Shown: piece after piece, positions 1-9,372 of the stretch
Position numbering within the stretch: the stretch's first letter is position 1
How the letters are laid out: every line of letters begins with the position of its first letter
Made by a program: the position numbers and the translations under genes
The notes under the pieces: model-generated
Database searches by the model: none
Seen by the model: the letters and a program-made list of their open reading frames with translations, nothing else
Told to the model about the DNA's origin: nothing
Assembly (NCBI RefSeq): GCF_006494425.1
Contig: NZ_VHIV01000004.1
Location: 186,001 to 250,000, forward strand
From: Bacillus dicomae
GTDB lineage: Bacteria > Bacillota > Bacilli > Bacillales > Bacillaceae_G
DNA: 64,000 bases
Direction: 5' to 3'

Positions 1-196
1 GTGCTAATGCTTCTACAATAAGTACACCAGGCATAACTGCATAGTCAGGAAAGTGCCCGTTAAAGAATTCTTCGTTCGCGGATACATTTTTAATTCCAAC
101 CGCTCTTTTTCCTTCATCTACTTCTAATATTTTATCAACAAGTAAAAATGGATAACGGTGAGGAATGATTTCTTTAATTTGTTCTATATTTAGCAT
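1..196 (-). CDS. fabZ: 3-hydroxyacyl-ACP dehydratase FabZ, 3' end cut by window edge
   Basis: Only the first 65 codons are inside the window; the gene continues past base 1. The start is the ATG at 194-196. The translation shows the FabZ opening ([13 protein letters not shown]) and the active-site segment [17 protein letters not shown] with the catalytic His. FabZ removes water from 3-hydroxyacyl-ACP in type II fatty-acid synthesis in the cytoplasm. It lies downstream of mbl on the same strand, as in B. subtilis, but flhO/flhP, which I recall lying between them there, are absent and replaced by a repeat-rich gap. Confidence 0.93.
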   Translation of the reverse strand, partial: MLNIEQIKEIIPHRYPFLLVDKILEVDEGKRAVGIKNVSANEEFFNGHFPDYAVMPGVLIVEALA

Positions 197-278
197 ATAA
201 CAATCGCCCCTTTTGTAATATTGGTCTTACCACTTGGACATATTGTTTATTATCCCATTTTGTTTATTGTTTGTCATT

Positions 279-443
279 ATAAAGTGAAACTTTAATCAGT
301 GGGCGCTATTTCCCACTGATTATCAGCCCTCACCAATCGGGCATTTACGGGCAGTTGATTTCCCACCTAACTTTCTTGTATTCACGTAATTTTGAGGCGG
401 AAGTCTTACTGCCCGTTAATGCGGGGTAAAGTGAAATTTTAAT
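279..443 (+). repeat. bcr1 interspersed repeat, copy 1
   Basis: About 160 bp beginning with ATAAAGTGAAACTTTAAT and ending with the segment ACGGGCAGT..TTACTGCCCGTTAATGCGGGG, matching two other copies in this window (37565-37718 inverted, and 63944 to the end). Internal palindromes such as CAGTGGG/CCCACTG are conserved as structure. This is the bcr1 element of the B. cereus group. The right end is followed by TAAAGTGAAATTTTAAT, nearly a direct copy of the left end. Confidence 0.85.
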
Positions 444-468
444 ATCTTTTCAGCCCTATATATAAAAA

Positions 469-590
469 AATGCACACACTCTATTCCCTTAAAATAGCTG
501 CATATACTTGCAACTGACACGGAGGTAGAAAAGAGTGTATGCCCAGATTAGGGAAAGGCAATATGTATTGAAACATTATTTGCCTTAATG
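469..590 (-). ncRNA. Candidate structured RNA ending in a terminator-like hairpin
   Basis: Read on the minus strand there are two successive hairpins. The first (about 554-586) pairs AAGGCAA with TTGCCTT. The second (about 470-546) is a long stem pairing GCATACACTCT with AGAGTGTGTGC and is followed directly by seven T residues. The arrangement looks like a leader or small RNA ending in an intrinsic terminator, between mbl and fabZ. I do not recognise a known RNA family; it could simply be a large terminator. Confidence 0.35.
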
Positions 591-742
591 TCGTATTCGA
601 CTCATTATATTATAAACGTTTTCAAATAAGGAAATATTAAATTTAACCATATATATGAATATTTTACCTATTTCCTTCGTTTTTCTTTATTTTTCTTCTA
701 TTTTCTCAATAAATCGAAATAAAAAAATAAAAATACAAAAAA

Positions 743-768
743 AGAACTAAGGTTTATACCTTAGTTCT
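743..768 (-). terminator. Terminator of mbl
   Basis: Perfect 10-bp stem AGAACTAAGG/CCTTAGTTCT with a 6-nt loop, followed on the minus strand by a T-rich run, just after the mbl stop codon. Confidence 0.85.
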
Positions 769-775
769 CCTTACT

Positions 776-1777
776 TTATCGTAATGCACGACGTGGTAAT
801 TTATCAATATTCTCTAACATAATACCTGTACCAACCGCAACACAGTGCATTGGGTTTTCAGCAATTAATACTGGTACTTTTAGTTCTTCTGCTAGAAGCA
901 TGTCAATGCCGTGTAGTAAAGCTCCACCGCCTGTTAGAATAACACCGCGGTCGATGATGTCCGCAGATAATTCTGGTGGTGTGCGCTCTAGTACGCCTTT
1001 TGCAGCTTGTACAATAACAGCTGCATTTTCTTTTAATGCTTCTGTAATTTCTTCAGAGCATATTGTAATTGTACGTGGTAAACCTGTTACCATGTCACGT
1101 CCGCGAATTTCAAGCTCTTCACTACGTGCACCTGGGAATACTGTACCAACTTTAATTTTAATATCTTCTGAAGTACGTTCTCCGATTAATAGCTTATACT
1201 TACGTTTAATATAGTTTAAGATCTCCATATCAAACTTATCGCCAGCCATTTTGATAGAGGAAGAGGTAACAATATCACCCATAGATAGTACAGCGATATC
1301 TGTTGTACCTCCACCAATATCAACAACCATGTTACCGCTTGGTTGGAAGATTTCCATACCAGCACCAACAGCGGCTACTTTTGGTTCTTCTTCTAAAAAT
1401 ACTGTTTTACCACCTGAACGTTCAGCAGCCTCACGAATTGCTTTTTGTTCTACTGATGTGATATTTGTTGGACAACAAATTAAAATGCGAGGTTTTGAAA
1501 AGAAGCTCTTTACGTCCAATTTGTTAATGAAATACTTTAACATTGCTTCTGTAATTTCGAAATCTGCGATTACACCATCTTTAAGTGGACGAATTGCTAC
1601 AATATTACCAGGCGTACGTCCCACCATACTTCTTGCTTCTTCACCTACTGCTAATACTTTACCTGTGTTACGATCAATAGCAACAACAGATGGCTCATTT
1701 AATACAATACCTTTACCTTTAACATGGATTAATACGTTAGCCGTACCTAGGTCAATTCCGATATCTCGCGCAAACAT
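776..1777 (-). CDS. mbl: MreB-like rod-shape protein Mbl
   Basis: A 333-residue actin-fold ATPase of the MreB family; it polymerises under the membrane and guides elongation of the lateral wall. Visible are the phosphate-1 loop DIGIDLGTANVLIHVKG near the N-terminus, the phosphate-2 segment VVDIGGGTTDIAV and the C-terminal adenosine motif GVILTGGGALLHG. The sequence matches Mbl rather than MreB or MreBH as I know them, including its place next to spoIIID. The start chosen is ATG 1775-1777, with a GAGGAGG site about 8 nt upstream; a TTG further upstream in frame would overlap that site. Length equals B. subtilis Mbl. Confidence 0.95.
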   Translation of the reverse strand: MFARDIGIDLGTANVLIHVKGKGIVLNEPSVVAIDRNTGKVLAVGEEARSMVGRTPGNIVAIRPLKDGVIADFEITEAMLKYFINKLDVKSFFSKPRILICCPTNITSVEQKAIREAAERSGGKTVFLEEEPKVAAVGAGMEIFQPSGNMVVDIGGGTTDIAVLSMGDIVTSSSIKMAGDKFDMEILNYIKRKYKLLIGERTSEDIKIKVGTVFPGARSEELEIRGRDMVTGLPRTITICSEEITEALKENAAVIVQAAKGVLERTPPELSADIIDRGVILTGGGALLHGIDMLLAEELKVPVLIAENPMHCVAVGTGIMLENIDKLPRRALR

Positions 1778-1938
1778 TCCCGTTTTTTCCTCCTCGATAT
1801 TCAAAATCAGGTTACACCCGAATTCTTTTACACCTAATTTCTGATTTTATCATAAATTTAACAGAAACGTAATATTCGCAAAAAGAATTCTTCTGAAAAA
1901 TATTACCGAATTCAAACGGAATGTTTGCGATCGCACCT

Positions 1939-2211
1939 TTATTGACGTACCGGCTTTTCTACATCTTCTTTTCTATACTTTTGCTTTGTTGCTTCTCCGC
2001 CTCTTAAATGACGAATAGACTTATGATAATCAAGAATTTCTTTCACTTCATTTGCGAGCTCTGGATTAATTTCTGGTAGACGTTCCGTTAAATCTTTATG
2101 GACTGTACTCTTTGATACCCCAAATTCCTTTGCAATGACACGCACTGTTTTTCTTGTCTCCACGATATACTTACCAATCTTGATAGTTCTCTCTTTGATG
2201 TAATCGTGCAC
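1939..2211 (-). CDS. spoIIID: Sporulation transcription factor SpoIIID
   Basis: A 90-residue DNA-binding protein with a helix-turn-helix (VRVIAKEFGVSKSTVHKDLT) that controls sigE-dependent genes and sigK in the mother cell. The start is taken as GTG 2209-2211, preceded by GGGAGG at correct spacing; this gives the usual SpoIIID N-terminus VHDYIKERTIKIG. The open frame continues about 40 codons upstream, but that part is unlike the family. It lies upstream of mbl, as in B. subtilis. The C-terminal basic tail RGGEATKQKYRKED is conserved in type. Confidence 0.95.
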   Translation of the reverse strand: MHDYIKERTIKIGKYIVETRKTVRVIAKEFGVSKSTVHKDLTERLPEINPELANEVKEILDYHKSIRHLRGGEATKQKYRKEDVEKPVRQ

Positions 2212-2490
2212 ACCACTCGCCTCCCTAAATTGGATGTGAGAAGGGTGAAATGAGCCTCGCTGCATATGACTAAGAAGTAAGTGTGAGTGCTGTTTGTAAG
2301 CGTTAAACATTCTTGGATTTATAATGAAATGATTCACGATTTCTCACCTCAAACACTCTCTTTGCTTTGGTTTATACCATTGTATTGCCCGCACTACTGA
2401 TATATGCTACATGTTCACTATTTTTGCGGACTAAGTTAAGAAAAATTACGTTTTTTTGTGAGAAATACGTTAACAATGACTATTTTGGCG

Positions 2491-2522
2491 AAAAAAAATG
2501 ACACCTTATATATAAGGCGTCA
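2491..2522 (-). terminator. Terminator after the 44-residue membrane peptide gene
   Basis: Stem GAC-CCTTATA/TATAAGG-GTC followed on the minus strand by eight T residues; it includes the TGA stop of the small gene at 2520-2654. Confidence 0.8.
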
Positions 2523-2654
2523 TTCTTCTCGTTCAAACTCTTCTTCTAATAACTGATGGTGGGGAACCTCTTTCTTACCAGCAATGTAATAATATAAAGT
2601 GAATAAAACAAACAATAAAATAATAGCAGTCGACAGAACAAACAAAAATGACAC
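2520..2654 (-). CDS. Small membrane protein of 44 residues, function unknown
   Basis: GTG start at 2652-2654, with an excellent GGGAGGGG ribosome site a few bases upstream and a TGA stop inside its own terminator hairpin. The product has one strongly hydrophobic helix (SFLFVLSTAIILLFVLFTLY) followed by a charged tail rich in Glu. It stands between spoIIQ and spoIIID on the same strand. The ribosome site, hydrophobic profile and terminator together support a real gene. I do not recognise a family; a role in the sporulation membrane is only a guess from position. Confidence 0.7.
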   Translation of the reverse strand: MSFLFVLSTAIILLFVLFTLYYYIAGKKEVPHHQLLEEEFEREE

Positions 2655-2752
2655 AGTATCCCCTCCCTTTTGTAATATATATTCGAGAATCTCGTCATTT
2701 TTCCTTGTTATTGCAACTTTTTTCTCGAAATTGAGTATTTTTATATGGAAAT

Positions 2753-2786
2753 AAAAAAATCAGCTCTCTAGTGAGAACTGATTTTT
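2753..2786 (-). terminator. Terminator of spoIIQ
   Basis: Stem AAAAAATCAG..CTC/GAG..CTGATTTTTT immediately after the spoIIQ stop codon, with a T-run on the minus strand. Confidence 0.85.
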
Positions 2787-2794
2787 TCACTTTC

Positions 2795-3700
2795 TTATTC
2801 TTGTGAAGAAGAACTGTTAGATGATTCTGTAGAACCATTTGTTGATTTTTCTTCTTTCTTCGGTTCTTCTTTTTTGTCACTAGTCGAACCGCTTGTTGAT
2901 TTCTCTTCTTTTTGAGACTTGTCTTCTGTTTTACTTTCTGGTTTCGTGCTCGTTGACTTCTCTTCTTTTTGAGATTTGTCTTCAGCTTTTTTACCAGAAG
3001 CATTCGTTGCCTTTGCAGTACCTGCATCAGCTTTAATTTCTGCTACTGATTTATTTAAGTAACGCTCAGGATTCACAGCCACATTGTCTTTACGTACTTC
3101 AAAGTGAACGTGAGAACCTGCTTCTTTATTCATTGCACTTAGACCGGATTTTCCTAATACTTCACCTTGTGCAACTCGTGCACCTTTTTCTACTTTCACA
3201 CTGCCTAAGCTTTGATAAGAAGCTGCTACACCATTTCCGCTATCAACTGTTACAACATAACCAAGAAGTGAATCTTTTTCAGCTTTCGTTACTGTACCAC
3301 TTAAAGCAGCTGTAACATTGAACTCTTTTCCATTCTTCGCAGCAATGTCAATTCCTTTGTTTGGGGAATATGTGTTGTTATAAAAGACAAGTGCTTTTTC
3401 TTGTTCCGCCTCAGTTGCTGCATCTTCATAGAACTTCTTCTGTACGACTACTTCCGCATTTGCAGGAGCTGGCATTTTCACTACTTCTGAAGACTTCGTT
3501 ACTGGTACTGCTGGATCTTCCGTTTGTGTATACGGTGTTGCTTGATCTTGGTTCGGAGTCTTCTTCGGATTAGCTCCTTGGAACCATAGCGCAACCATTA
3601 AGATTACCGCTGCACAAGCAATGTATAGTGCCGGAAAAACCCATCTTTTTTGAAATAAATGTACTACCTTTTGCGACTTTTTATTATTTCTTCCTCGCAT
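2795..3700 (-). CDS. spoIIQ: Stage II sporulation protein Q (LytM-like, engulfment/feeding-tube)
   Basis: 301 residues. Basic N-terminus, one membrane helix (about residues 20-40), a degenerate LytM/M23 domain (about 100-215) and a low-complexity tail (about 219-301) built from repeated KSQKEEKSTS-like blocks of Lys, Glu, Ser and Thr. SpoIIQ sits in the forespore membrane and binds mother-cell SpoIIIAH across the intermembrane space. The first metal-binding His of LytM enzymes (HxGxD) is Asn here (NKGID, 114-118), while HVHFE (197-201) is kept, so peptidase activity is unlikely; B. subtilis SpoIIQ also lacks the first His. The ATG start has a GAGGTGATG site upstream. The tail is longer than I expect for the family. 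Confidence 0.93.
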   Translation of the reverse strand: MRGRNNKKSQKVVHLFQKRWVFPALYIACAAVILMVALWFQGANPKKTPNQDQATPYTQTEDPAVPVTKSSEVVKMPAPANAEVVVQKKFYEDAATEAEQEKALVFYNNTYSPNKGIDIAAKNGKEFNVTAALSGTVTKAEKDSLLGYVVTVDSGNGVAASYQSLGSVKVEKGARVAQGEVLGKSGLSAMNKEAGSHVHFEVRKDNVAVNPERYLNKSVAEIKADAGTAKATNASGKKAEDKSQKEEKSTSTKPESKTEDKSQKEEKSTSGSTSDKKEEPKKEEKSTNGSTESSNSSSSQE

Positions 3701-3834
3701 TCCATCATCACCTCAGCAATCATTTTGAACAATATTCACGCATCCTATACAACGTATAACTAATTACTTTTCGACAAAATCTGTAAAAATATGTATACGA
3801 ATTGTAAAATTTCCGAGGAAATGATAGAAAATAG

Positions 3835-3862
3835 AAAAAACTGAGCGTTTCGGCTCAGTTTT
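3835..3862 (-). terminator. Terminator of the ABC exporter operon
   Basis: Stem AAAAACTGAGC/GCTCAGTTTTT with a 6-nt loop and a minus-strand T-run, directly after the permease stop. Confidence 0.85.
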
Positions 3863-4566
3863 TAATCTAATTGTTTCTTTTTATATACGATTAAACATGC
3901 AATAAGTGAAATAATAAGCCAAGCTCCAACATTTATCATATGCCCACTAATACTACTAAACCCAGCACCCTCTACTAAGCTTTTAATTGCCTTTTCAAGA
4001 TGAAATGTTGGAAGATAACTAATTATTGTCTTAATGACTTTATTTTCAACCATTGGTTCAAATTGCACAGCTAAATACATCGTCATTAATATTGGCATTC
4101 CAATTAGTGATGTTTGTGGGACAGACTCAGCTAGTAATCCAATCATTGTTCCAATTAAAGTGAATAGAATTGTTCCACATAAGAAAACAAATGCTAGTAA
4201 TAAGAAATTTCCACTTAATTGATCTAAAATGAATAAGTTTACAATAGAAATACCTAACGTTAAACATGCTGTTAATATACTTTTCCCAAGAAGAACTTCA
4301 ACAGAAGAAGCTGGCGATAGCATTAAAACACGCAATGTATGTTTTTCTTTTTCTTCTGCAATTACCATTGATTGAACAAACCCTGCAACGAATAGAAAGG
4401 CCATTAAAGTAATAATACCAACTCCTGCACTCCCTTGCCCAAACCTGCTAAATATAAATGCAAATACAATTGGTAAAGATGCCATTAACAACACTTGTGA
4501 ATTTGTCTTAAAATCTTGTACTTCTTTTCTAAAAATAGCTGATACACGTCTCATTGAAAATGTCAT
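3862..4566 (-). CDS. ABC-2 type transporter permease
   Basis: 234 residues with about six membrane helices after a short cytoplasmic N-terminus (RRVSAIFRKEVQDFK), the pattern of ABC-2 export permeases. A loop with EEKEKHTLRVLMLSPAS after helix 2 is typical of this family (coupling-helix region). It overlaps the ATPase gene by one base (TAATG) and has GGGAGGGG as ribosome site inside the end of that gene, so the two are translationally coupled. Substrate is unknown; drugs, peptides or lipids are usual for this class. The pair is not at this position in the B. subtilis order I know, so it looks like a group-specific insertion. Confidence 0.85.
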   Translation of the reverse strand: MTFSMRRVSAIFRKEVQDFKTNSQVLLMASLPIVFAFIFSRFGQGSAGVGIITLMAFLFVAGFVQSMVIAEEKEKHTLRVLMLSPASSVEVLLGKSILTACLTLGISIVNLFILDQLSGNFLLLAFVFLCGTILFTLIGTMIGLLAESVPQTSLIGMPILMTMYLAVQFEPMVENKVIKTIISYLPTFHLEKAIKSLVEGAGFSSISGHMINVGAWLIISLIACLIVYKKKQLD

Positions 4567-5408
4567 TATAGTCCCCTCCCAGTAACTTCAATAAAGATAT
4601 CGCCTAGCGTTGGTTCGTGTGAATGAATCGATAGTAATTCGCCCTTTTTCATCCATTCTGAAATACGTTTTGCGCCTAATTCATCTTTTTGTACGATTTC
4701 TTTCTTCTTATCTTTTAATATGACTTGTATTTGATCTTTCGCGTATTGTAAGCGAAGGTTTTCCGGTGTATCGAGTGCTACAATTTCTCCGCCACATAGA
4801 AAGGCAATGCGGTTACAAAGCGACTCTGCTTCATCCATATTGTGAGTCGTTAAGAAAATCGTCGTTCCTTCTTTATTTAAGTCTTTTAAGATTTTATGGA
4901 TGTTTTGTACGTTTACCGGATCGAGTGCAGATGTTGGTTCGTCTAAGAAGAGAATATCTGGTTTATGAAGGATTGCTCTTGCTAGTGTAACGCGCTGCTT
5001 CATTCCCTTTGATAGTTTCTTTACTGGTGTTTTTTTATCATCTAATAGATTCACTTGCGCTAGCACTTCATCGATTCGTTCTTTTTTACAATCGTATAAA
5101 TCGCAAAATAATAGTAAGTTATCATAAATGCTTAGTCTTTCATATAAGCCGCTATTGTCTGTTAAGATACCAATTCGCTTGTAATCGATGCTGCTTGGTC
5201 CTGTAATATCTTTGCCTAATACTCTTACTGTTCCAACGCTATGCAGCAATTGAGAAGTTAAAATCTTTACTGTTGTCGTTTTCCCTGATCCACTCGGTCC
5301 GAGGAATCCGAAAATCTCTCCTTGCTTCACCTCAATATTTACATTTCGAAGTGCCGTTTTTTCATTGAAGCTTTTCATTACATCTTTCATTTCAATTGCC
5401 AATGTCAT
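4566..5408 (-). CDS. ABC transporter ATP-binding protein
   Basis: Complete ATPase: Walker A GPSGSGKT (about residues 37-44), signature LSKGM (132-136), Walker B ILFLDEP (152-158) and a switch His in FLTTHNMDEA. The C-terminal part is the short accessory region common in drug/bacteriocin exporters. The start ATG 5406-5408 is chosen because AAAGGGGA lies 7 nt upstream; an upstream in-frame extension of 29 Lys-rich codons has no family match. It energises the permease encoded just downstream. The LytTR-fusion gene at 5588-6595 lies upstream on the same strand and is the likely regulator. Confidence 0.88.
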   Translation of the reverse strand: MTLAIEMKDVMKSFNEKTALRNVNIEVKQGEIFGFLGPSGSGKTTTVKILTSQLLHSVGTVRVLGKDITGPSSIDYKRIGILTDNSGLYERLSIYDNLLLFCDLYDCKKERIDEVLAQVNLLDDKKTPVKKLSKGMKQRVTLARAILHKPDILFLDEPTSALDPVNVQNIHKILKDLNKEGTTIFLTTHNMDEAESLCNRIAFLCGGEIVALDTPENLRLQYAKDQIQVILKDKKKEIVQKDELGAKRISEWMKKGELLSIHSHEPTLGDIFIEVTGRGL

Positions 5409-5525
5409 CTCGTCATCCCCTTTGTTTTTTCTTTTATAGATGAAAGTCGCTTTAGCGCTTTTCGTTGTTTGTTTCGCTTTTCTTGACTCAATCATATGAA
5501 AATCAAAGGGTTTACGCAGTAAAAT

Positions 5526-5552
5526 ACCGGTAAAAGGAGTATTTTTACCGGT
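5526..5552 (-). terminator. Inverted repeat between LytTR gene and ABC genes
   Basis: Perfect 10-bp arms ACCGGTAAAA/TTTTACCGGT. On the minus strand it follows the LytTR gene and is trailed by a weak ATTTT tail. It may be a terminator, or an operator for the exporter genes that follow. Confidence 0.5.
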
Positions 5553-5587
5553 GAATGGATCGTATTTTAAGCTTATTGGAGCACTTT

Positions 5588-6595
5588 TTATAGTCCAATC
5601 ACGTCTTTTAATTCATCCATTCGTCCTTTCGAAAGCGGAATTGAACTTTTTCTTTCGTCATCCAAAATTAAACTAAAACTATTACGAGTCCACGTAATCA
5701 CTTCTCGTACTCTTTGTAAATTCACAAGATACGAGCGATGACATCTAAAGAACCCGAATCCTGTTAATCTCGCTTCTAGTTCACTTAATGTTAATGCACA
5801 TACGAAATCACCTTCGCGCACATGAATATGTGTTACTCCGTTTTGCGTTTCAATGAAATGAATTTCCATCGGATCAAGTAAAATGATTTTATCGTTTACT
5901 TTCGCTGGAATTCTTTCAAGTTTCATTTGGGGAATCATTTGAACAACCTTTTCTTCATCCACCTCTTCAATTTCTTCTTGTTCAATTTCTACTTTTTTCA
6001 CACCATCATTGTTTAATATGTATACATCTTCTGTTAACGAAAGGGCGTCCGATAGAAATGATGACGTAATAAAAATTGCCTTTCCTTGCTCTTTCATTTT
6101 CATAATTGCTTTCCGAATAATAATTGTGCTTTCTGTATCTACATTTTGCTCCGGCTCTTCCAAAATAACTAAATCCGGATTATGAATCATAACTCGCCCC
6201 ATATGAAGCCGACGTTTCTCTGAAAATGATAGTTTTTCTATTTTAACGTTTAACTTATCTAAAAGACCTACATATTGTACAACTTCTTCTATACTCATAT
6301 TCGATTCATAAAGTCCCATTAAAAACTTAAAGTATTCCTTAACCTTCAAACGTTCGTATGCCTCATCTTTCAAAAAACAAAAGCCGATGCGGGAATAATT
6401 TCTCTTTCCAATCGCTTCGCCTTCAAATAGCACGCTGCCAGTTGAAGCTTCTTCCGCACCAATAATGATGCGGTGCAATACTTTAGCTGTATGGTTATTA
6501 CATTGCAAAACAACACATTGTCCTTTTTCAACCTTCAGTTCAACTGCCGGTAACTGGTTCGTCTTTCCTATTTGCCTCAACTCCAGTAGCGCCAT
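5588..6595 (-). CDS. Degenerate ABC-ATPase fused to LytTR DNA-binding domain
   Basis: 335 residues in two parts. Residues 1-210 have the layout of an ABC ATPase, but the Walker A loop is QCNNHTAK instead of GxxGxGK(S/T), the signature is LSFSEKRR, and Walker B is DLVILEEPE. Nucleotide hydrolysis is therefore doubtful. Residues about 235-335 form a full LytTR domain, including FFRCHRSYLVNLQRV and the SIPLSKGR end, which binds DNA. There is no receiver domain. A GGGGGAG site precedes the ATG, and TATAAT lies upstream near 6630. The neighbouring ABC exporter suggests a regulator that senses transporter state or its substrate; that is inference. Confidence 0.85.
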   Translation of the reverse strand: MALLELRQIGKTNQLPAVELKVEKGQCVVLQCNNHTAKVLHRIIIGAEEASTGSVLFEGEAIGKRNYSRIGFCFLKDEAYERLKVKEYFKFLMGLYESNMSIEEVVQYVGLLDKLNVKIEKLSFSEKRRLHMGRVMIHNPDLVILEEPEQNVDTESTIIIRKAIMKMKEQGKAIFITSSFLSDALSLTEDVYILNNDGVKKVEIEQEEIEEVDEEKVVQMIPQMKLERIPAKVNDKIILLDPMEIHFIETQNGVTHIHVREGDFVCALTLSELEARLTGFGFFRCHRSYLVNLQRVREVITWTRNSFSLILDDERKSSIPLSKGRMDELKDVIGL

Positions 6596-6672
6596 TTTGT
6601 CTCCCCCAAATACTTTTTATCCTATTATACCAAACAATTAATGGAAGATTTAGATATTTTATGAAACACCAT

Positions 6673-6710
6673 AAAAAGAAGGCTATCCCAATGAAAGGAT
6701 GCCTTCTTTT
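6673..6710 (-). terminator. Terminator of spoIID
   Basis: Stem AAAAAGAAGGC-ATCC/GGAT-GCCTTCTTTT, with a minus-strand T-run, between spoIID and the LytTR gene. Confidence 0.8.
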
Positions 6711-6801
6711 CTAGTTTTTTTCTACCATGATTTTTTAAATATATCAACAATTCAACAAGAAATATCCACTTAACGATAAAAGAAGGACGGTCCCTTTTCC
6801 C

Positions 6802-7893
<1,092 letters not shown>

Positions 7894-7989
7894 TTAAGGC
7901 GATCAAAATAAAACAAAAATTTTCTAAATATTTTTACTGGTACGTGCATAAGTATAGAATTTCTTGACTATAACAGTAATAACCCAAAA

Positions 7990-8025
7990 AAATAGTCCCT
8001 ACGTCAAAAGACGTAGAGACTATTT
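7990..8025 (-). terminator. Terminator of first murA
   Basis: Stem AAATAGTC-CTACGTC/GACGTAG-GACTATTT, with a T-run on the minus strand. Confidence 0.85.
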
Positions 8026-8028
8026 CAA

Positions 8029-9333
8029 TTAAGCGTGAAGATCAGAAACTTCTTGTTCTTTCACTTCTTCTACTTTTTCGTTTACACGTTCAATAGTTGC
8101 ACCTAATGCAGCTAATTTCTTATGGAAATCTACATAACCACGGTCAAGATGCTTTAACTCAGTTACACGAGTGTAACCTTCTGATACTAAACCAGCTAAG
8201 ATTAATGCAGCAGCAGCACGTAAATCAGTTGCGCCTACTTCAGCACCTTGTAAGCTGTTTGGACCGTTCATAATAACAGAACGACCTTCGATTTTAATAT
8301 CAGCATTCATACGACGGAATTCTTCAACGTGCATAAAGCGGTTTTCAAATACCGTTTCTGTAATCATACTTGTTCCATCAGCTTGTAGTAATAATGCCAT
8401 CATTTGTGATTGCATGTCTGTTGGGAAACCTGGATGAGGCATAGTTTTAATATCAACCGCTTTTAACTTATCTGGGCCGATAACACGTACACCTTCATTT
8501 TCCTCAATAATTTTAACACCCATTTCTTCCATTTTCGCTGTAATTGAGCGTAAATGTTCAGGCACAGCATTTTCAATTAAGATGTCTCCACCAGTAATTG
8601 CCGCTGCAACCATGAATGTTCCCGCTTCAATACGGTCAGGAATAATAGAGTGGTTTGCACCATATAATTTATCAACGCCTTCGATACGAATCGTTCCAGT
8701 TCCAGCTCCGCGTACTTTTGCTCCCATCGCATTTAAGAAGTTAGCTAAGTCAACGATTTCTGGTTCTTTCGCTGCGTTTTCAAGAATTGTTGTCCCTTTT
8801 GCTAATGTAGCTGCAGACATAATGTTTTCTGTCGCGCCCACGCTTGGGAAGTCTAAATAAATTTTAGCTCCTTTTAGTTCTCCCTCAACGTATGCCTCAA
8901 CAAAACCGTTACCAACCTGTACTTTTGCTCCCATTGCTTCGAAGCCTTTTAAATGTTGGTCAATTGGACGTGAACCAATTGCACATCCACCAGGAAGTGC
9001 AATACGAGCACGACCGTTACGTGCTAATAATGGTCCCATTACTTGAACAGATGCACGCATTTTACGTACATATTCAAATGGTGCTTCAATGTTTAGTTCT
9101 TTAGAAGCATCGATTGTTACTTGGTTATTTTCAAATACGACTTCAGCATTTAAATGACGTAATACCTCATTAATTGTGTATACATCAGACAAAACTGGTA
9201 CTTCAGATAGTACATTCTTTCCATCACTCGCTAATAGGGCTGCAGCGATTATAGGTAATACAGCATTTTTTGCGCCCTCAACACGCACTGTGCCGTTTAA
9301 CCGCTTTCCGCCACGGACGATGATCTTTTCCAA
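8029..9333 (-). CDS. murA: UDP-N-acetylglucosamine 1-carboxyvinyltransferase (MurA1)
   Basis: 434 residues, EPSP-synthase-like fold. It transfers enolpyruvate from PEP to UDP-GlcNAc, the first committed step of peptidoglycan synthesis, in the cytoplasm. The catalytic loop [15 protein letters not shown] carries the Cys attacked by fosfomycin. The start is a TTG at 9331-9333 with GGAGGGG upstream, giving the usual MEKIIVRGG beginning. This copy sits upstream of spoIID and downstream of ywmB, the murAA position in B. subtilis. A second paralogue is at 50037-51326. Confidence 0.95.
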   Translation of the reverse strand: MEKIIVRGGKRLNGTVRVEGAKNAVLPIIAAALLASDGKNVLSEVPVLSDVYTINEVLRHLNAEVVFENNQVTIDASKELNIEAPFEYVRKMRASVQVMGPLLARNGRARIALPGGCAIGSRPIDQHLKGFEAMGAKVQVGNGFVEAYVEGELKGAKIYLDFPSVGATENIMSAATLAKGTTILENAAKEPEIVDLANFLNAMGAKVRGAGTGTIRIEGVDKLYGANHSIIPDRIEAGTFMVAAAITGGDILIENAVPEHLRSITAKMEEMGVKIIEENEGVRVIGPDKLKAVDIKTMPHPGFPTDMQSQMMALLLQADGTSMITETVFENRFMHVEEFRRMNADIKIEGRSVIMNGPNSLQGAEVGATDLRAAAALILAGLVSEGYTRVTELKHLDRGYVDFHKKLAALGATIERVNEKVEEVKEQEVSDLHA

Positions 9334-9372
9334 ATTATTCCCCTCCGTGTCCTTTTTTCAGTATCTATTCAC

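Noticed and set aside
500-580. Short plus-strand peptide frame after GGAGGTAG near 520-530
   Set aside because: The apparent ribosome site lies within the large hairpin of the candidate RNA and the peptide is under 20 residues; not supportable as a gene.
900-1844. Plus-strand open frames opposite mbl
   Set aside because: Antisense shadows of a strongly conserved gene; no ribosome sites and no family resemblance.
2212-2337. N-terminal extension of SpoIIID
   Set aside because: The GTG at 2209-2211 has a proper ribosome site and gives the family N-terminus; the extension has neither.
2695-3027. Lys-rich frame overlapping the spoIIQ end
   Set aside because: Out-of-frame reading of the spoIIQ low-complexity tail.
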